From the NCBI GenBank assembly GCA_903875045.1, contig CAIQUS010000221.1, positions 1-51,974 on the forward strand: a stretch of DNA of 51,974 bases. The letters run 5' to 3'. Within the stretch, counting starts at the first letter, position 1, and each line of letters opens with the position of its first letter. Position numbers and translations under genes: made by a program. This DNA comes from an uncultured Bacteroidales bacterium (GTDB lineage: Bacteria; Bacteroidota; Bacteroidia; Bacteroidales; FEN-979). Under the pieces are notes generated by a model, which was given only the letters and a program-made list of their open reading frames with translations, was not told where the DNA came from and ran no database searches. Positions 26,362-34,466 of this stretch are shown here, in pieces.

Positions 26362-26802
26362 ATGTCGGCAAAAGACTTTTTTTCAAAACAGGAGCAGGAG
26401 GATATCAAACAAGCCATTATGATGGCTGAATTGGATACATCCGGTGAAATTCGTATTCACATTGAGAATACCGTTTCCGGGGATGTGATGGACCGTGCCG
26501 CCTTTGTTTTTAAGCAACTTGGAATGGATAAAACGGAACAGCGGAATGGCGTGCTGATATATCTGGCTGTAAAAAACCGTCGTTTTGCCGTAATCGGCGA
26601 TGGTGGAATACACAAAATCGTCCCTGACAACTTCTGGAATGACATCAAAGCAAACATGTTGGAACATTTCAGGGAAAACAGATTCACAGATGGTCTGATT
26701 GAAGCAATTACTTCGTCAGGCCACCAATTGAAAAAGCATTTTCCGCGCAAGCATGATGATGTGAATGAGCTTTCGGATGATATTTCGTTTGGAAAGGATT
26801 GA
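26362..26802 (+). CDS. TPM-domain protein (short, cytoplasmic-facing)
   Basis: A 146-residue TPM (TLP18.3/Psb32/MOLO-1) domain protein without signal peptide or membrane helix. IKQAIMMAELDTSGEIRIHIE, the ERN-like KTEQRNGVLIYLAVKNRRFAV and the GDGGIHKIVP block mark the fold. TPM proteins are linked to membrane-complex assembly and repair, and some have phosphatase-like activity, but the function here is open. It starts 59 bp after lemA. Confidence 0.88.
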   Translation: MSAKDFFSKQEQEDIKQAIMMAELDTSGEIRIHIENTVSGDVMDRAAFVFKQLGMDKTEQRNGVLIYLAVKNRRFAVIGDGGIHKIVPDNFWNDIKANMLEHFRENRFTDGLIEAITSSGHQLKKHFPRKHDDVNELSDDISFGKD

Positions 26803-26896
26803 TTAATGTGCTAATGTGCTAATGTGCTAATGTGATGATGGGATGATGTGATGATGGGATAATGGGGTGATGGGGTGATGGGATAATTTGTTAATG
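26803..26896. repeat. TAATGTGC and GATGATGK octamer arrays
   Basis: Four TAATGTGC units run directly into GATGATGG/GATGATGT units, between the two TPM genes. It belongs to the same class as 21537-21636. Confidence 0.85.
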
Positions 26897-26897
26897 G

Positions 26898-27728
26898 ATG
26901 TTGAAAATTATGAAAAGTTTCAGAGGTTGCTTTTTTTCGTTTTTGTTTATAACGGTTTTATTGGGGGTTTCTTCTGCTTCAGGGCAGGAGATTCCAGCCA
27001 GGCCGGATCCGCCCAGGCTGGTGAATGATTTCACCGGGGTTTTGAGTGGCGATGAAATTCAACGGTTAGAACAAAAACTCGTTATGTTCAATGATTCAAC
27101 CTCCACACAAATCGTTGTGGTCCTTGTTAAATCATTGAATGGTTATGATAAGAATGAGTTTGCAAGACTAATCGGGGAACAGTGGGGTGTAGGTCAAAAA
27201 GGAAAAAACAACGGCGCTGTGATCCTTGTAAAGCCCAAATACCCGAATGAAAAAGGAGAGGCATGCATACAAACAGGTTATGGTCTTGAAGGTGTCATCC
27301 CAGATGCATTGGCCAAACGCATCGTTGAAAATGAAATGCTTCCTAATTTTCGCAATGGCAACTACTATGCAGGCATTGATTCTACTACTTCTGCCATGAT
27401 CTCTCTGGCTAAAGGGGAATATACCGCCGAACAGTATAAAAAAAGATCAGCAAAGAAATCGAGTCCTTATGGCCTGCTGATTCCGTTGATTATCATCGGA
27501 ATCGTTTTCATGCTGATCAGAGGCAGTGGCGGGCGCAGTGTGTCGGTAGGAAAAAGTTTACCATTTTGGGCAGCCCTCGGTTTATTGGGTTCCATGGGCC
27601 GTGGACATAGTGGCTCATGGAATAACTTCAGCTCCGGCAGTGGTGGCTTTGGCGGAGGCGGCGGTGGCGGCTTCGGTGGCTTTGGCGGTGGCAGTTTTGG
27701 AGGCGGCGGCGCGGGAGGAAGCTGGTGA
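26898..27728 (+). CDS. TPM-domain membrane protein with Gly-rich tail (YgcG-like)
   Basis: A 276-residue protein exported by an N-terminal signal (about 1-33, ending SASGQ). The TPM domain (about 38-165) has PPRLVNDFTGVLSGDEIQRLE at its start, STQIVVVLVKSLNGYD and QTGYGLEGVIPDALA. One membrane helix (about 190-208) is followed by a tail of Gly/Phe/Ser repeats. This is the YgcG/BPSL-type layout that commonly follows lemA. The first ATG is 26898, and ATG 26910 is equally possible. Function of the Gly-rich tail unknown. Confidence 0.9.
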   Translation: MLKIMKSFRGCFFSFLFITVLLGVSSASGQEIPARPDPPRLVNDFTGVLSGDEIQRLEQKLVMFNDSTSTQIVVVLVKSLNGYDKNEFARLIGEQWGVGQKGKNNGAVILVKPKYPNEKGEACIQTGYGLEGVIPDALAKRIVENEMLPNFRNGNYYAGIDSTTSAMISLAKGEYTAEQYKKRSAKKSSPYGLLIPLIIIGIVFMLIRGSGGRSVSVGKSLPFWAALGLLGSMGRGHSGSWNNFSSGSGGFGGGGGGGFGGFGGGSFGGGGAGGSW

Positions 27729-27755
27729 GAAGGATTTGAAAATTTGAAAATTTGG

Positions 27756-27801
27756 GACAATAAAAAAGCCGGTATTAACAAATACCGGCTTTTTTATTGT
27801 C
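27756..27801. terminator. Bidirectional terminator between the TPM gene and skp
   Basis: A perfect 21-bp stem (27756-27776 with 27781-27801) and a 4-base loop; the arms end in runs of A and T, so it works on both strands. It separates the convergent TPM and ompH transcripts. Confidence 0.92.
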
Positions 27802-27813
27802 TTGAAAGAAGGT

Positions 27814-28338
27814 TTACTGGATCGCGAGCTTTTTCTTCACGAGCGACATGACATCATCGGTTTCATCTTTATAAATAACCACATCTTCAATGGCATTCAG
27901 GATGAAGGTGAATTTGTTTTCTTTGGCAACTTCTTTAATTGCCACTTTGGCTTTCTCTATAAAAGGAGCAACCAATTCCTGCTGTTTGGACTGAAGATCC
28001 TGACTGGCTTTTTGCTGAAAAGCGTCGATACGTCCCTGGAGATCAGACAATTCCTTTTCTTTTGTTTGCTTGATCAGATCCGACATGCTGGCGGCCTGTG
28101 ACTGATAATCCTGATACTTGCTTTCAAATTCAGCTTTCATGGCATCCATTTGATCTGTAAGCATCTTCTGATAGTTTTGAAGTTTGATTTTTACCGAATC
28201 AATGCCAGGCATTGCAGCCAAAAGTGTATTGAAATCGATATATCCAATCTTGACCGGATTTTGTGCTTGTGATGCGAACGAACAACCAATGATTAATGCA
28301 ACAACTGCAAAGAATTTAGCTAATTTTTTCATTTTCAA
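27814..28338 (-). CDS. skp: OmpH/Skp-family periplasmic chaperone (second copy)
   Basis: Periplasmic chaperone that keeps outer-membrane proteins soluble on their way to BamA. It has a signal peptide (1-25, ending SFASQAQ), then KIGYIDFNTLLAAMPG, a long charged coiled coil (about 55-130) and the terminal small beta domain with NKFTFILNAIEDVVIY. At 174 residues it is the usual length. It is the last gene of the minus-strand envelope operon, 51 bp behind the other ompH copy, and ends at a strong terminator. Confidence 0.92.
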   Translation of the reverse strand: MKMKKLAKFFAVVALIIGCSFASQAQNPVKIGYIDFNTLLAAMPGIDSVKIKLQNYQKMLTDQMDAMKAEFESKYQDYQSQAASMSDLIKQTKEKELSDLQGRIDAFQQKASQDLQSKQQELVAPFIEKAKVAIKEVAKENKFTFILNAIEDVVIYKDETDDVMSLVKKKLAIQ

Positions 28339-28389
28339 TAATTAAATGGTTTATACTACGATTTGGTGATGCAAAAGTAAACATTTTTT

Positions 28390-29016
28390 TTATTTTTTAG
28401 GCTCCCGGGATTCAGTTCCACCTGCAGGGCCATCCGCGGAACCACCCGATTTCGCTCCGGATGGAGCAGTACTGCCTGTTTTGCCCTTCCCTTTCCGGTT
28501 ATTCATGTTGGCACCCATATTATCAAGGACTTCATCGCTGATATCATATTTTGGATTGGCATACATCATGGTCAGGCTGCCACCTTTATCAAATACCACA
28601 GCATAATTGTTGCTGTTTGAAATTTCCTGGATCGCGTTGTAAATTTTTTCCTGAATTGGCTTTACGAGTTCCTGGCGCTTTTTAAATAAATCACCATCTT
28701 TTCCAAAACGGGTCCTCTGCAGATTTTTAGCATCCTTTTCCTTATCAACAATTTCCTGCTCTTTTTTTTTCTTCATGTCATCAGGAAGCAGGACTGCTTG
28801 TGTCTGGTAGTCTTTGTACATTTTATCAACCTCGGCAAACTTGGTTTCAATTTCCTTTTGCCATTGGACAGAAATTTCATCCAGTTGAGACTGAGCTTCT
28901 GTAAATTCAGGAATGTTGTCGAGGATATACTGGGTATCGACATAGGCAAATTTCTGTGCATGAACCATCATCACTGAAAAAAGCATCACCGTGAAAATAA
29001 AAATTCTCTTTTTCAT
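28390..29016 (-). CDS. OmpH/Skp-family periplasmic chaperone (first copy)
   Basis: A 208-residue protein from ATG 29016 (a TTG two codons upstream is also open but less likely). Signal peptide (about 1-20, ending MVHAQ), KFAYVDTQYILDNIPEF, a charged coiled coil (about 35-110) and the C-terminal NNYAVVFDKGGSLTMMYANP are Skp features. It differs from the second copy in its about 35-residue tail, rich in Lys, Gly, Ser and Pro, which looks disordered. Two ompH genes in tandem after bamA are the Bacteroidota norm. The 8-bp GTGGGCRR array lies between bamA and this gene. Confidence 0.92.
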   Translation of the reverse strand: MKKRIFIFTVMLFSVMMVHAQKFAYVDTQYILDNIPEFTEAQSQLDEISVQWQKEIETKFAEVDKMYKDYQTQAVLLPDDMKKKKEQEIVDKEKDAKNLQRTRFGKDGDLFKKRQELVKPIQEKIYNAIQEISNSNNYAVVFDKGGSLTMMYANPKYDISDEVLDNMGANMNNRKGKGKTGSTAPSGAKSGGSADGPAGGTESREPKK

Positions 29017-29102
29017 ATACAATATTTTAAAATGATCAATTGTTTTAACATGGTATCAAATAGTTACAAAATCAGCAAATATCTTCTATCCTTTTCTACC
29101 TG

Positions 29103-29150
29103 CCCACTCGCCCACTTGTCCACTCGTCCACTCGTCCACTTGCCCACCTT
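29103..29150 (-). repeat. GTGGGCRR octamer array, 6 units (minus strand)
   Basis: Six 8-bp units, same unit family as at 12433-12520, between bamA and ompH. The G-rich strand is again the coding strand of the downstream gene. Confidence 0.88.
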
Positions 29151-29153
29151 CCC

Positions 29154-31775
29154 CTAATCAATCGACGAATTAATCGAGAAATGGAATTGTCCGCCATTGG
29201 CTCCCGGCACACCCGGAACGACATCAAGGCCATAACCCCAATCAAGGCCAAGCAAGCCAAACATCGGCAAAAACACCCTTACTCCGACACCGACAGAACG
29301 ATATACATTGAAAGGGTTGAAACTGCTCCACAGCAACCAGTCGTTACCGGCTTCCACGAAGCCAAGACCAAAAATAGTGGCGCTGGGGTTCAACGAAATC
29401 GGGTAGCGCAATTCAAGGGTATAACGGGTATACACTGTTCCTCCAATGGTTGTCGGATAACCCGGGGTAAGCGAATTATTTGCATAACCACGCATGCCGA
29501 TCAATTCACGGCCATCCATGTTGTTGGTCCCTGACAGACCATCGCCACCAAGGTAAAACCGCTCGAAGGGAGTTTCACCTAAACTTTTATTGTACGCCCC
29601 GAGAAATCCAAGCTGAAGGCGTGGAGTCATCACCAATTTGTCGATGAGGTTGATATACCATGCCCCCTTGAACTTGATTTTATAATACTCAACCCATTTA
29701 TAACGCTCGTTGGGAAGCATCGTTTTATAATCGACGTTGCCCCGGAACAATGAGTAGGGAGGCGTCAGTTCCAGATTGATGGTAAACTCCGACCCGTTTC
29801 TTGCAAAAATGGGCGCATCAACTGAATTCCGCGAGAGTGCAATATTGTAACTGAATGCATTATATACACCATTTCCCCCACCAAAAGTGAAAATTGAAGC
29901 ATAATTATAGGTATTGTACCTGTTATAATTCAAACTCTGGTACAGAGAAAAATAATCATCAGGCCAGCGCAACTGCGTACCAAGGCCTACCGAAATACCA
30001 TCGATTTTAAAATAGGCATAACTTACATCATTGGCCGCCAGGCCATTGGTATATTTTGAATGAAAGTACGACAAACTGAGCGCCAAAGGTTTGCGCCCCC
30101 CCAGCCAGGGTTCGGTGAATGAGAAACTATAGCTGAAATATCCCTTGCCATACGTTTGGAACCTCAGACTCAACTTTTGTCCATCCCCAGCAGGGATCGG
30201 TTTCCAGGATTTCAAATTCGTAATATTCTTCAGGGAAAAGTTGTTAAACGATAATCCAAGGGTTCCAACAATTCTTCCATAACCCCAGCCTCCGGACAAT
30301 TCAATCTGGTCGGCCGAGGTTTCAGTCACATCGTATCCGATATCAACTGTACCATCCTCCGGGTTCGGATTAACATTGGGGGTTAATTTCTCTGCATCGA
30401 AATATTTCAACTGGGACAATTGCCGTTGCGAACGAATAAGCCGGTCGCGGCTGAAAAGTTGCCCGGGACGGGTTTGCACTTCCCTCAAGGCAACATGATC
30501 ATTTGTTTTGGTGTTGCCCTTAATGGTGACCTTGTTCACGAGCGCCTGTTTCCCTTCATGCATGCGGATTTCAAGATCAATTGAATCGTTCTGTACCCTG
30601 GTTTCCACCGGGACGACATCAAAAAACAGGTATCCGTCATCCATGTAAAGTGACCTGATGTCGGCTCCACTGGGATTGTAGGTAAGCGCTTCTTCAAGGG
30701 CAGATTGGTCATAAACATCACCCTTTCTGAATTTCAGGATGCGATCGAGAAATATAGAAGGATATTTGGTATTTCCAACCCAGGTAATACTTCGGATAAA
30801 ATATTTCGGTCCCTCCTCAATCCAAAGATCAATATTAATGGTATTATCAGCATTTTTGGATATTGAATCCCTTACGATACGGGCATCACGGTATCCCAGT
30901 GAATTATATTTGCCTATGAGCAACTGCTTATCGGCCTGATAATCGTCATCAATAAATTTTGATGATTTAAAAATTCGAACACGGATGTTATCGGACGCCT
31001 GCTGTCCCAGCACATTGCCAATTTCGACAAAGTCAAGCGTTGCAGCCTCTTTGGCGGAATTATAAATCACCTTATCCATGTCGTTCATCGGATTGAAAAC
31101 GCTTTTCTCTTTGGTCTTTTTAAAGGATGACTTGATCACATCAGTTCCAATGCTCTTATTTCCATGGATCGTGATGCAGAACACTTTTACCTTTTCGTTT
31201 TTGTCGATGTTGATATACATCGTCACTTCATTGGCCGCAGAACTGTCTTTCCTCAAAACAATGTCAACTTCGGTATTTAAAAAACCCTTGTCATTATAAA
31301 ACTTCTTAATGATATTCGTTGTTTTGATAACCAGGTTATCCGTTACATAATCTCCTTTAACCAACCGCACCTTTTGCCGGATATCATCCGCATCAGACTT
31401 TTTAATGCCATTAAACTGAAATTTAGACAATCTTGGGCGCTCAGTGAGGTTAAAGTCCAGAAAAATCTGATTATCAACAACTTTAGAAACAGATATTTTG
31501 ACATCTTCAAAAAGTCCCTGGTCCCAGAGTTTACGCACCGATTGCGATATTTTATCACCCGGCACTTTAATTTTATCGCCTACAGTTAACCCGGAGAGCA
31601 TGATCAGGACATTTCCATCGAGATATTTTACCCCACTGACTGTGATGCCTCCAATGTAATATTCTTTGGGACTATTATAATCGGTGACATTGCCATCACC
31701 GAGACTTATCTGGGCAGCTAAAGGCAGGGAATTAAGTAATATAAATAGTGTAATCAGGAGGTTGCGAAGTATCAT
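29154..31775 (-). CDS. bamA: BamA, outer-membrane protein assembly factor
   Basis: Central subunit of the BAM complex that inserts beta-barrels into the outer membrane. 873 residues: signal peptide (1-21, ending PLAAQ), POTRA domains from about 43 to 430 (ITVSGVKYLDGNVLIMLSGL, KVFCITIHGNKSIG, ITWVGNTKYPSIFLDRILKF, VNKVTIKGNTKTNDHVALRE), then the 16-strand barrel to the C-terminus. FERFYLGGDGLSGTNNMDGRELIGMRGY contains the loop 6 region. It starts 6 bp after uppS, part of the conserved porG-uppS-bamA-ompH-ompH run. A second, shorter BamA-like protein is encoded upstream (34467-35930). Confidence 0.95.
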   Translation of the reverse strand: MILRNLLITLFILLNSLPLAAQISLGDGNVTDYNSPKEYYIGGITVSGVKYLDGNVLIMLSGLTVGDKIKVPGDKISQSVRKLWDQGLFEDVKISVSKVVDNQIFLDFNLTERPRLSKFQFNGIKKSDADDIRQKVRLVKGDYVTDNLVIKTTNIIKKFYNDKGFLNTEVDIVLRKDSSAANEVTMYINIDKNEKVKVFCITIHGNKSIGTDVIKSSFKKTKEKSVFNPMNDMDKVIYNSAKEAATLDFVEIGNVLGQQASDNIRVRIFKSSKFIDDDYQADKQLLIGKYNSLGYRDARIVRDSISKNADNTINIDLWIEEGPKYFIRSITWVGNTKYPSIFLDRILKFRKGDVYDQSALEEALTYNPSGADIRSLYMDDGYLFFDVVPVETRVQNDSIDLEIRMHEGKQALVNKVTIKGNTKTNDHVALREVQTRPGQLFSRDRLIRSQRQLSQLKYFDAEKLTPNVNPNPEDGTVDIGYDVTETSADQIELSGGWGYGRIVGTLGLSFNNFSLKNITNLKSWKPIPAGDGQKLSLRFQTYGKGYFSYSFSFTEPWLGGRKPLALSLSYFHSKYTNGLAANDVSYAYFKIDGISVGLGTQLRWPDDYFSLYQSLNYNRYNTYNYASIFTFGGGNGVYNAFSYNIALSRNSVDAPIFARNGSEFTINLELTPPYSLFRGNVDYKTMLPNERYKWVEYYKIKFKGAWYINLIDKLVMTPRLQLGFLGAYNKSLGETPFERFYLGGDGLSGTNNMDGRELIGMRGYANNSLTPGYPTTIGGTVYTRYTLELRYPISLNPSATIFGLGFVEAGNDWLLWSSFNPFNVYRSVGVGVRVFLPMFGLLGLDWGYGLDVVPGVPGANGGQFHFSINSSID

Positions 31776-31781
31776 TCAGAA

Positions 31782-32549
31782 TTATTTACGTAGTTTTCCT
31801 TCAAATTCATTGATTTGTTCACTCGTAAGCCCAAATCTTCGTTCCCTTCCCTGAAAATCGAGAATGGCTTTGTAAAAATCATCTTTTCCAAAATCAGGCC
31901 ATAGTGTATTGGTGAAATAAAATTCAGCATAAGCAATTTGCCAAAGCAGGAAGTTACTGATGCGATACTCACCGCTGGTACGGATCAGCAGTTCAGGATC
32001 AGGAAAGGCGGCAGTTGTAAGAAATGAAGTAAATGTTGACAAGTCAATCTGGTCGGGTGACAATTCTTTTGACTCCACTTTCCTTGCAATCGCACGTGCG
32101 GCCTCCACCAGTTCCCAACGAGAGCTGTAACTGAGTGCCAGTATCATGGTTAAACCCGTATTATTGGAAGTTTCTGAGATGGACTTCATTAATTCGCGAT
32201 AACTTTTGGCAGGTAAACTCTTCAAATCGCCAATGGCCTTGAGCTTGATGTTGTTTTTCATCAGTGTTTTCATCTCCTTGTTGAGAGAATTCACCAAAAT
32301 GCGCATCAGTGCATCAATTTCATACTTGGGGCGATTCCAGTTCTCAGTGGAAAAGGCATACAGGGTGAGGTACTGAATACCCAGGCCGGCAGCAGCTTCC
32401 GCCGTATTGCGAACGGCATCCACGCCCTTTTCATGCCCGAGGGTTCTGATAAACCCACGTTTTTTAGCCCACCGTCCGTTACCGTCCATGATAACCGCAA
32501 CGTGAACCGGCAATTTCAGTTTATCAATTTGGTCTTTGATTTCTATCAT
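31782..32549 (-). CDS. uppS: Isoprenyl transferase, undecaprenyl-PP synthase
   Basis: Builds the C55 lipid carrier for peptidoglycan and O-antigen by adding isopentenyl units to farnesyl-PP. The 255 residues carry the cis-prenyltransferase motifs: VAVIMDGNGRWAKKRG with Asp22 (Mg/substrate), LTLYAFSTENWNRP, and the C-terminal PELLIRTSGEYRISNFLLWQ and AYAEFYFTNTLWPDF. It sits between porG and bamA, with 6 to 16 bp spacing, so it is cotranscribed with them. Confidence 0.97.
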   Translation of the reverse strand: MIEIKDQIDKLKLPVHVAVIMDGNGRWAKKRGFIRTLGHEKGVDAVRNTAEAAAGLGIQYLTLYAFSTENWNRPKYEIDALMRILVNSLNKEMKTLMKNNIKLKAIGDLKSLPAKSYRELMKSISETSNNTGLTMILALSYSSRWELVEAARAIARKVESKELSPDQIDLSTFTSFLTTAAFPDPELLIRTSGEYRISNFLLWQIAYAEFYFTNTLWPDFGKDDFYKAILDFQGRERRFGLTSEQINEFEGKLRK

Positions 32550-32565
32550 AAGGAAACTCCGAAAA

Positions 32566-33417
32566 TCAGTAATTCAAATCCCGGCATCTTTTTGAAGTTA
32601 ACAATGCAAATTTATATGTAACCGCGACACCAAAAAAAGCATACCAATCATTATTTGAAGCATTTCCCCGTTGCATACCAGGTTCATGATTCAAGGTTGG
32701 ATCCGACAAAATTCCAGCTTGATCCCCAGGGGCGATTGACCGACCATCGAGATAATAAGTCGTACTTACATCATCCAGATAATCATTAAACGTCTTATGC
32801 ATTTCCCAATAAACCTGCAAACCCAATCGGTTTGCGATGCTTATTTTGGCCCCTAATCCAAATGGAATTGAAACACTTACAGAACCATAAGGTTTACGCC
32901 CCTTATATCCGATATTCTGTCCTTCAGTTCCAACTGACCGTAAAGAAACTCCATTGTTTTCCGGGTTAAAAAAGAACACGGATAATCCGCCGTAAATATA
33001 CGGCGATATTCTGTTCGCTCGGCTGCCTGTAAAATATGGCATGAAATTAAATTCCACCACACCGGAAATATCAGTCATTGAGTTTGTGAAGGATAATCCC
33101 CGGTCGGGAAGAAATGTGCCTGAAGCGGCATCACCTTTTATTTTCCCCCTCATACCGCTGATTTTAACAGCCCACCTGGTATCGAGCGTATACCTTGCCA
33201 AAACGCCATACGAAATATCGGTATTCAGAAAATGCCCACCCGGATTCAAATCGCCCAGATAGTAAGTGCCTCCAACGGTTAAACCAACCTCCAGGTCCTG
33301 CGATTTAACTGAATACCATGGCAATAAAAAAACGACAGCCAGAAAATAAGGCTTCCTGAAACAGGTATGGATACAATCTGAAAATACTATTTGAATCGTT
33401 TCTTTCAATTGCTTCAA
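32566..33417 (-). CDS. porG: PorG-like outer-membrane protein (DUF6089)
   Basis: A 283-residue predicted eight-stranded barrel of the DUF6089 family, which includes PorG of the type IX secretion system. Evidence: N-terminal export signal (hydrophobic run about 24-38, then KSQDLEVG), the family start LTVGGTYYLGDLNPGGHF, alternating aromatic strands, the SPYIYGGLSVFFFNPE block, and the place directly before uppS-bamA, where porG lies in many Bacteroidota. The mature C-terminus is unusual in ending soon after VAVTYKFALL with SKRCRDLNY. Part of the minus-strand envelope operon. Confidence 0.8.
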   Translation of the reverse strand: MKQLKETIQIVFSDCIHTCFRKPYFLAVVFLLPWYSVKSQDLEVGLTVGGTYYLGDLNPGGHFLNTDISYGVLARYTLDTRWAVKISGMRGKIKGDAASGTFLPDRGLSFTNSMTDISGVVEFNFMPYFTGSRANRISPYIYGGLSVFFFNPENNGVSLRSVGTEGQNIGYKGRKPYGSVSVSIPFGLGAKISIANRLGLQVYWEMHKTFNDYLDDVSTTYYLDGRSIAPGDQAGILSDPTLNHEPGMQRGNASNNDWYAFFGVAVTYKFALLTSKRCRDLNY

Positions 33418-33517
33418 CTGTGGGTTAGGCTTTATATACTAATCGGTTAAAGTAAACATGAACGGATATATCATCTTTTTATTTGATCCACAGGTCTCCA
33501 CGGATGTTAATATTTCG

Positions 33518-34396
33518 TTAATTTCTGTTATCCAATCCCCAGTTTAACTTTTCGCGAATGGTTTGAAAAAAGTTTTTATCAACAAGTCTCAGGAGGTTGA
33601 TCTTGAAATCGGCTTTACGTATGATTAATTCAACAGCATGGTCAACTTTTTCAAAGCGGGAATCAAGACTGACGAGAAATTCGGAATTCTTGCCTTCCAC
33701 CCGAATTCTTATTTCACAATCATCCCTGATGATAATCGGTCGTACTGTCAGGTTATGGCTGGCGATGGGTGTAATTAAAAAAGTTTCAGAATCAGGGGTG
33801 ATGATCGGCCCTGTACAACTTAGCGAATAGGCTGTTGATCCTGTTGGGGTGGCAACAATAAGCCCGTCGGCCCAGTATGCATTCAAAAACTCACCATTGA
33901 TCCAAGTCTTAATGGTCAGGATCGACATAACATTCGGCTTATACACCGTCAGTTCATTTAGCGCATAATTGATCGGTCCAAACAAATTCTCAGGGGCATC
34001 AAGCCGCAACAATGTTCGCTTTTCAATCTGGTACTGGCCTGTTTGAATGGCATGGATGGCAGGCAAGATCCAATCTTTAGAGATGCTGGATAAAAATCCC
34101 AACCTGCCAAGATTGATACCGGTAATCGGGATTCCCGAATCACCAACCAGGCCAACAGAGTCCAGAATGGTTCCATCCCCGCCAATCGAAAATAAAATAT
34201 CGGCTTCGTGTTCTATCTCGGCTTGCCTGTTGAAAACCAATGGTTCACGACGAAAGATTATTTTATCGCGGATGCTCTCAAAAAAAGGCTGATAAATTAA
34301 AATGACCCCATTCAAATTGTACAATGCATCAACCAATTCCTGGATAAACGGAATCACAACATCAGTTGTATTTTTACCAAAAAGGGCAATTTTCAT
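33518..34396 (-). CDS. nadK: NAD kinase
   Basis: Phosphorylates NAD to NADP, 292 residues from ATG 34396 (MKIALFGKN, the family start). The frame is open back to 34459, but a -7 promoter element lies in that extension (34427-34434), so the longer form is unlikely. Family motifs: FSIGGDGTILDS (the GGDGT loop), GINLGRLGFLS, the NAD-binding LNELTVYKP with DGLIVATPTGSTAYSLS. nadK within an envelope operon beside porG and uppS is typical for Bacteroidota. Confidence 0.96.
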   Translation of the reverse strand: MKIALFGKNTTDVVIPFIQELVDALYNLNGVILIYQPFFESIRDKIIFRREPLVFNRQAEIEHEADILFSIGGDGTILDSVGLVGDSGIPITGINLGRLGFLSSISKDWILPAIHAIQTGQYQIEKRTLLRLDAPENLFGPINYALNELTVYKPNVMSILTIKTWINGEFLNAYWADGLIVATPTGSTAYSLSCTGPIITPDSETFLITPIASHNLTVRPIIIRDDCEIRIRVEGKNSEFLVSLDSRFEKVDHAVELIIRKADFKINLLRLVDKNFFQTIREKLNWGLDNRN

Positions 34397-34426
34397 GATG
34401 TTCCGGCTTTTTTTCAAATCAGCGTG

Positions 34427-34434
34427 CAAAGGTA
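34427..34434 (-). promoter_or_regulatory. -7 box ahead of nadK, inside the envelope operon
   Basis: TACCTTTG on the minus strand is an exact TAnnTTTG match 30 bp upstream of ATG 34396; a TTG-containing -33-like sequence lies 20-21 bp farther up. It suggests a second promoter for nadK-porG-uppS-bamA-ompH. Confidence 0.45.
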
Positions 34435-34466
34435 CGTCAATTTTCAATTGTGGAAACAATGCATGG

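Noticed and set aside
27467-27781. Minus-strand frame rich in proline
   Set aside because: It is the mirror of the Gly-rich tail of the TPM protein; GGC repeats read as Pro on the other strand.
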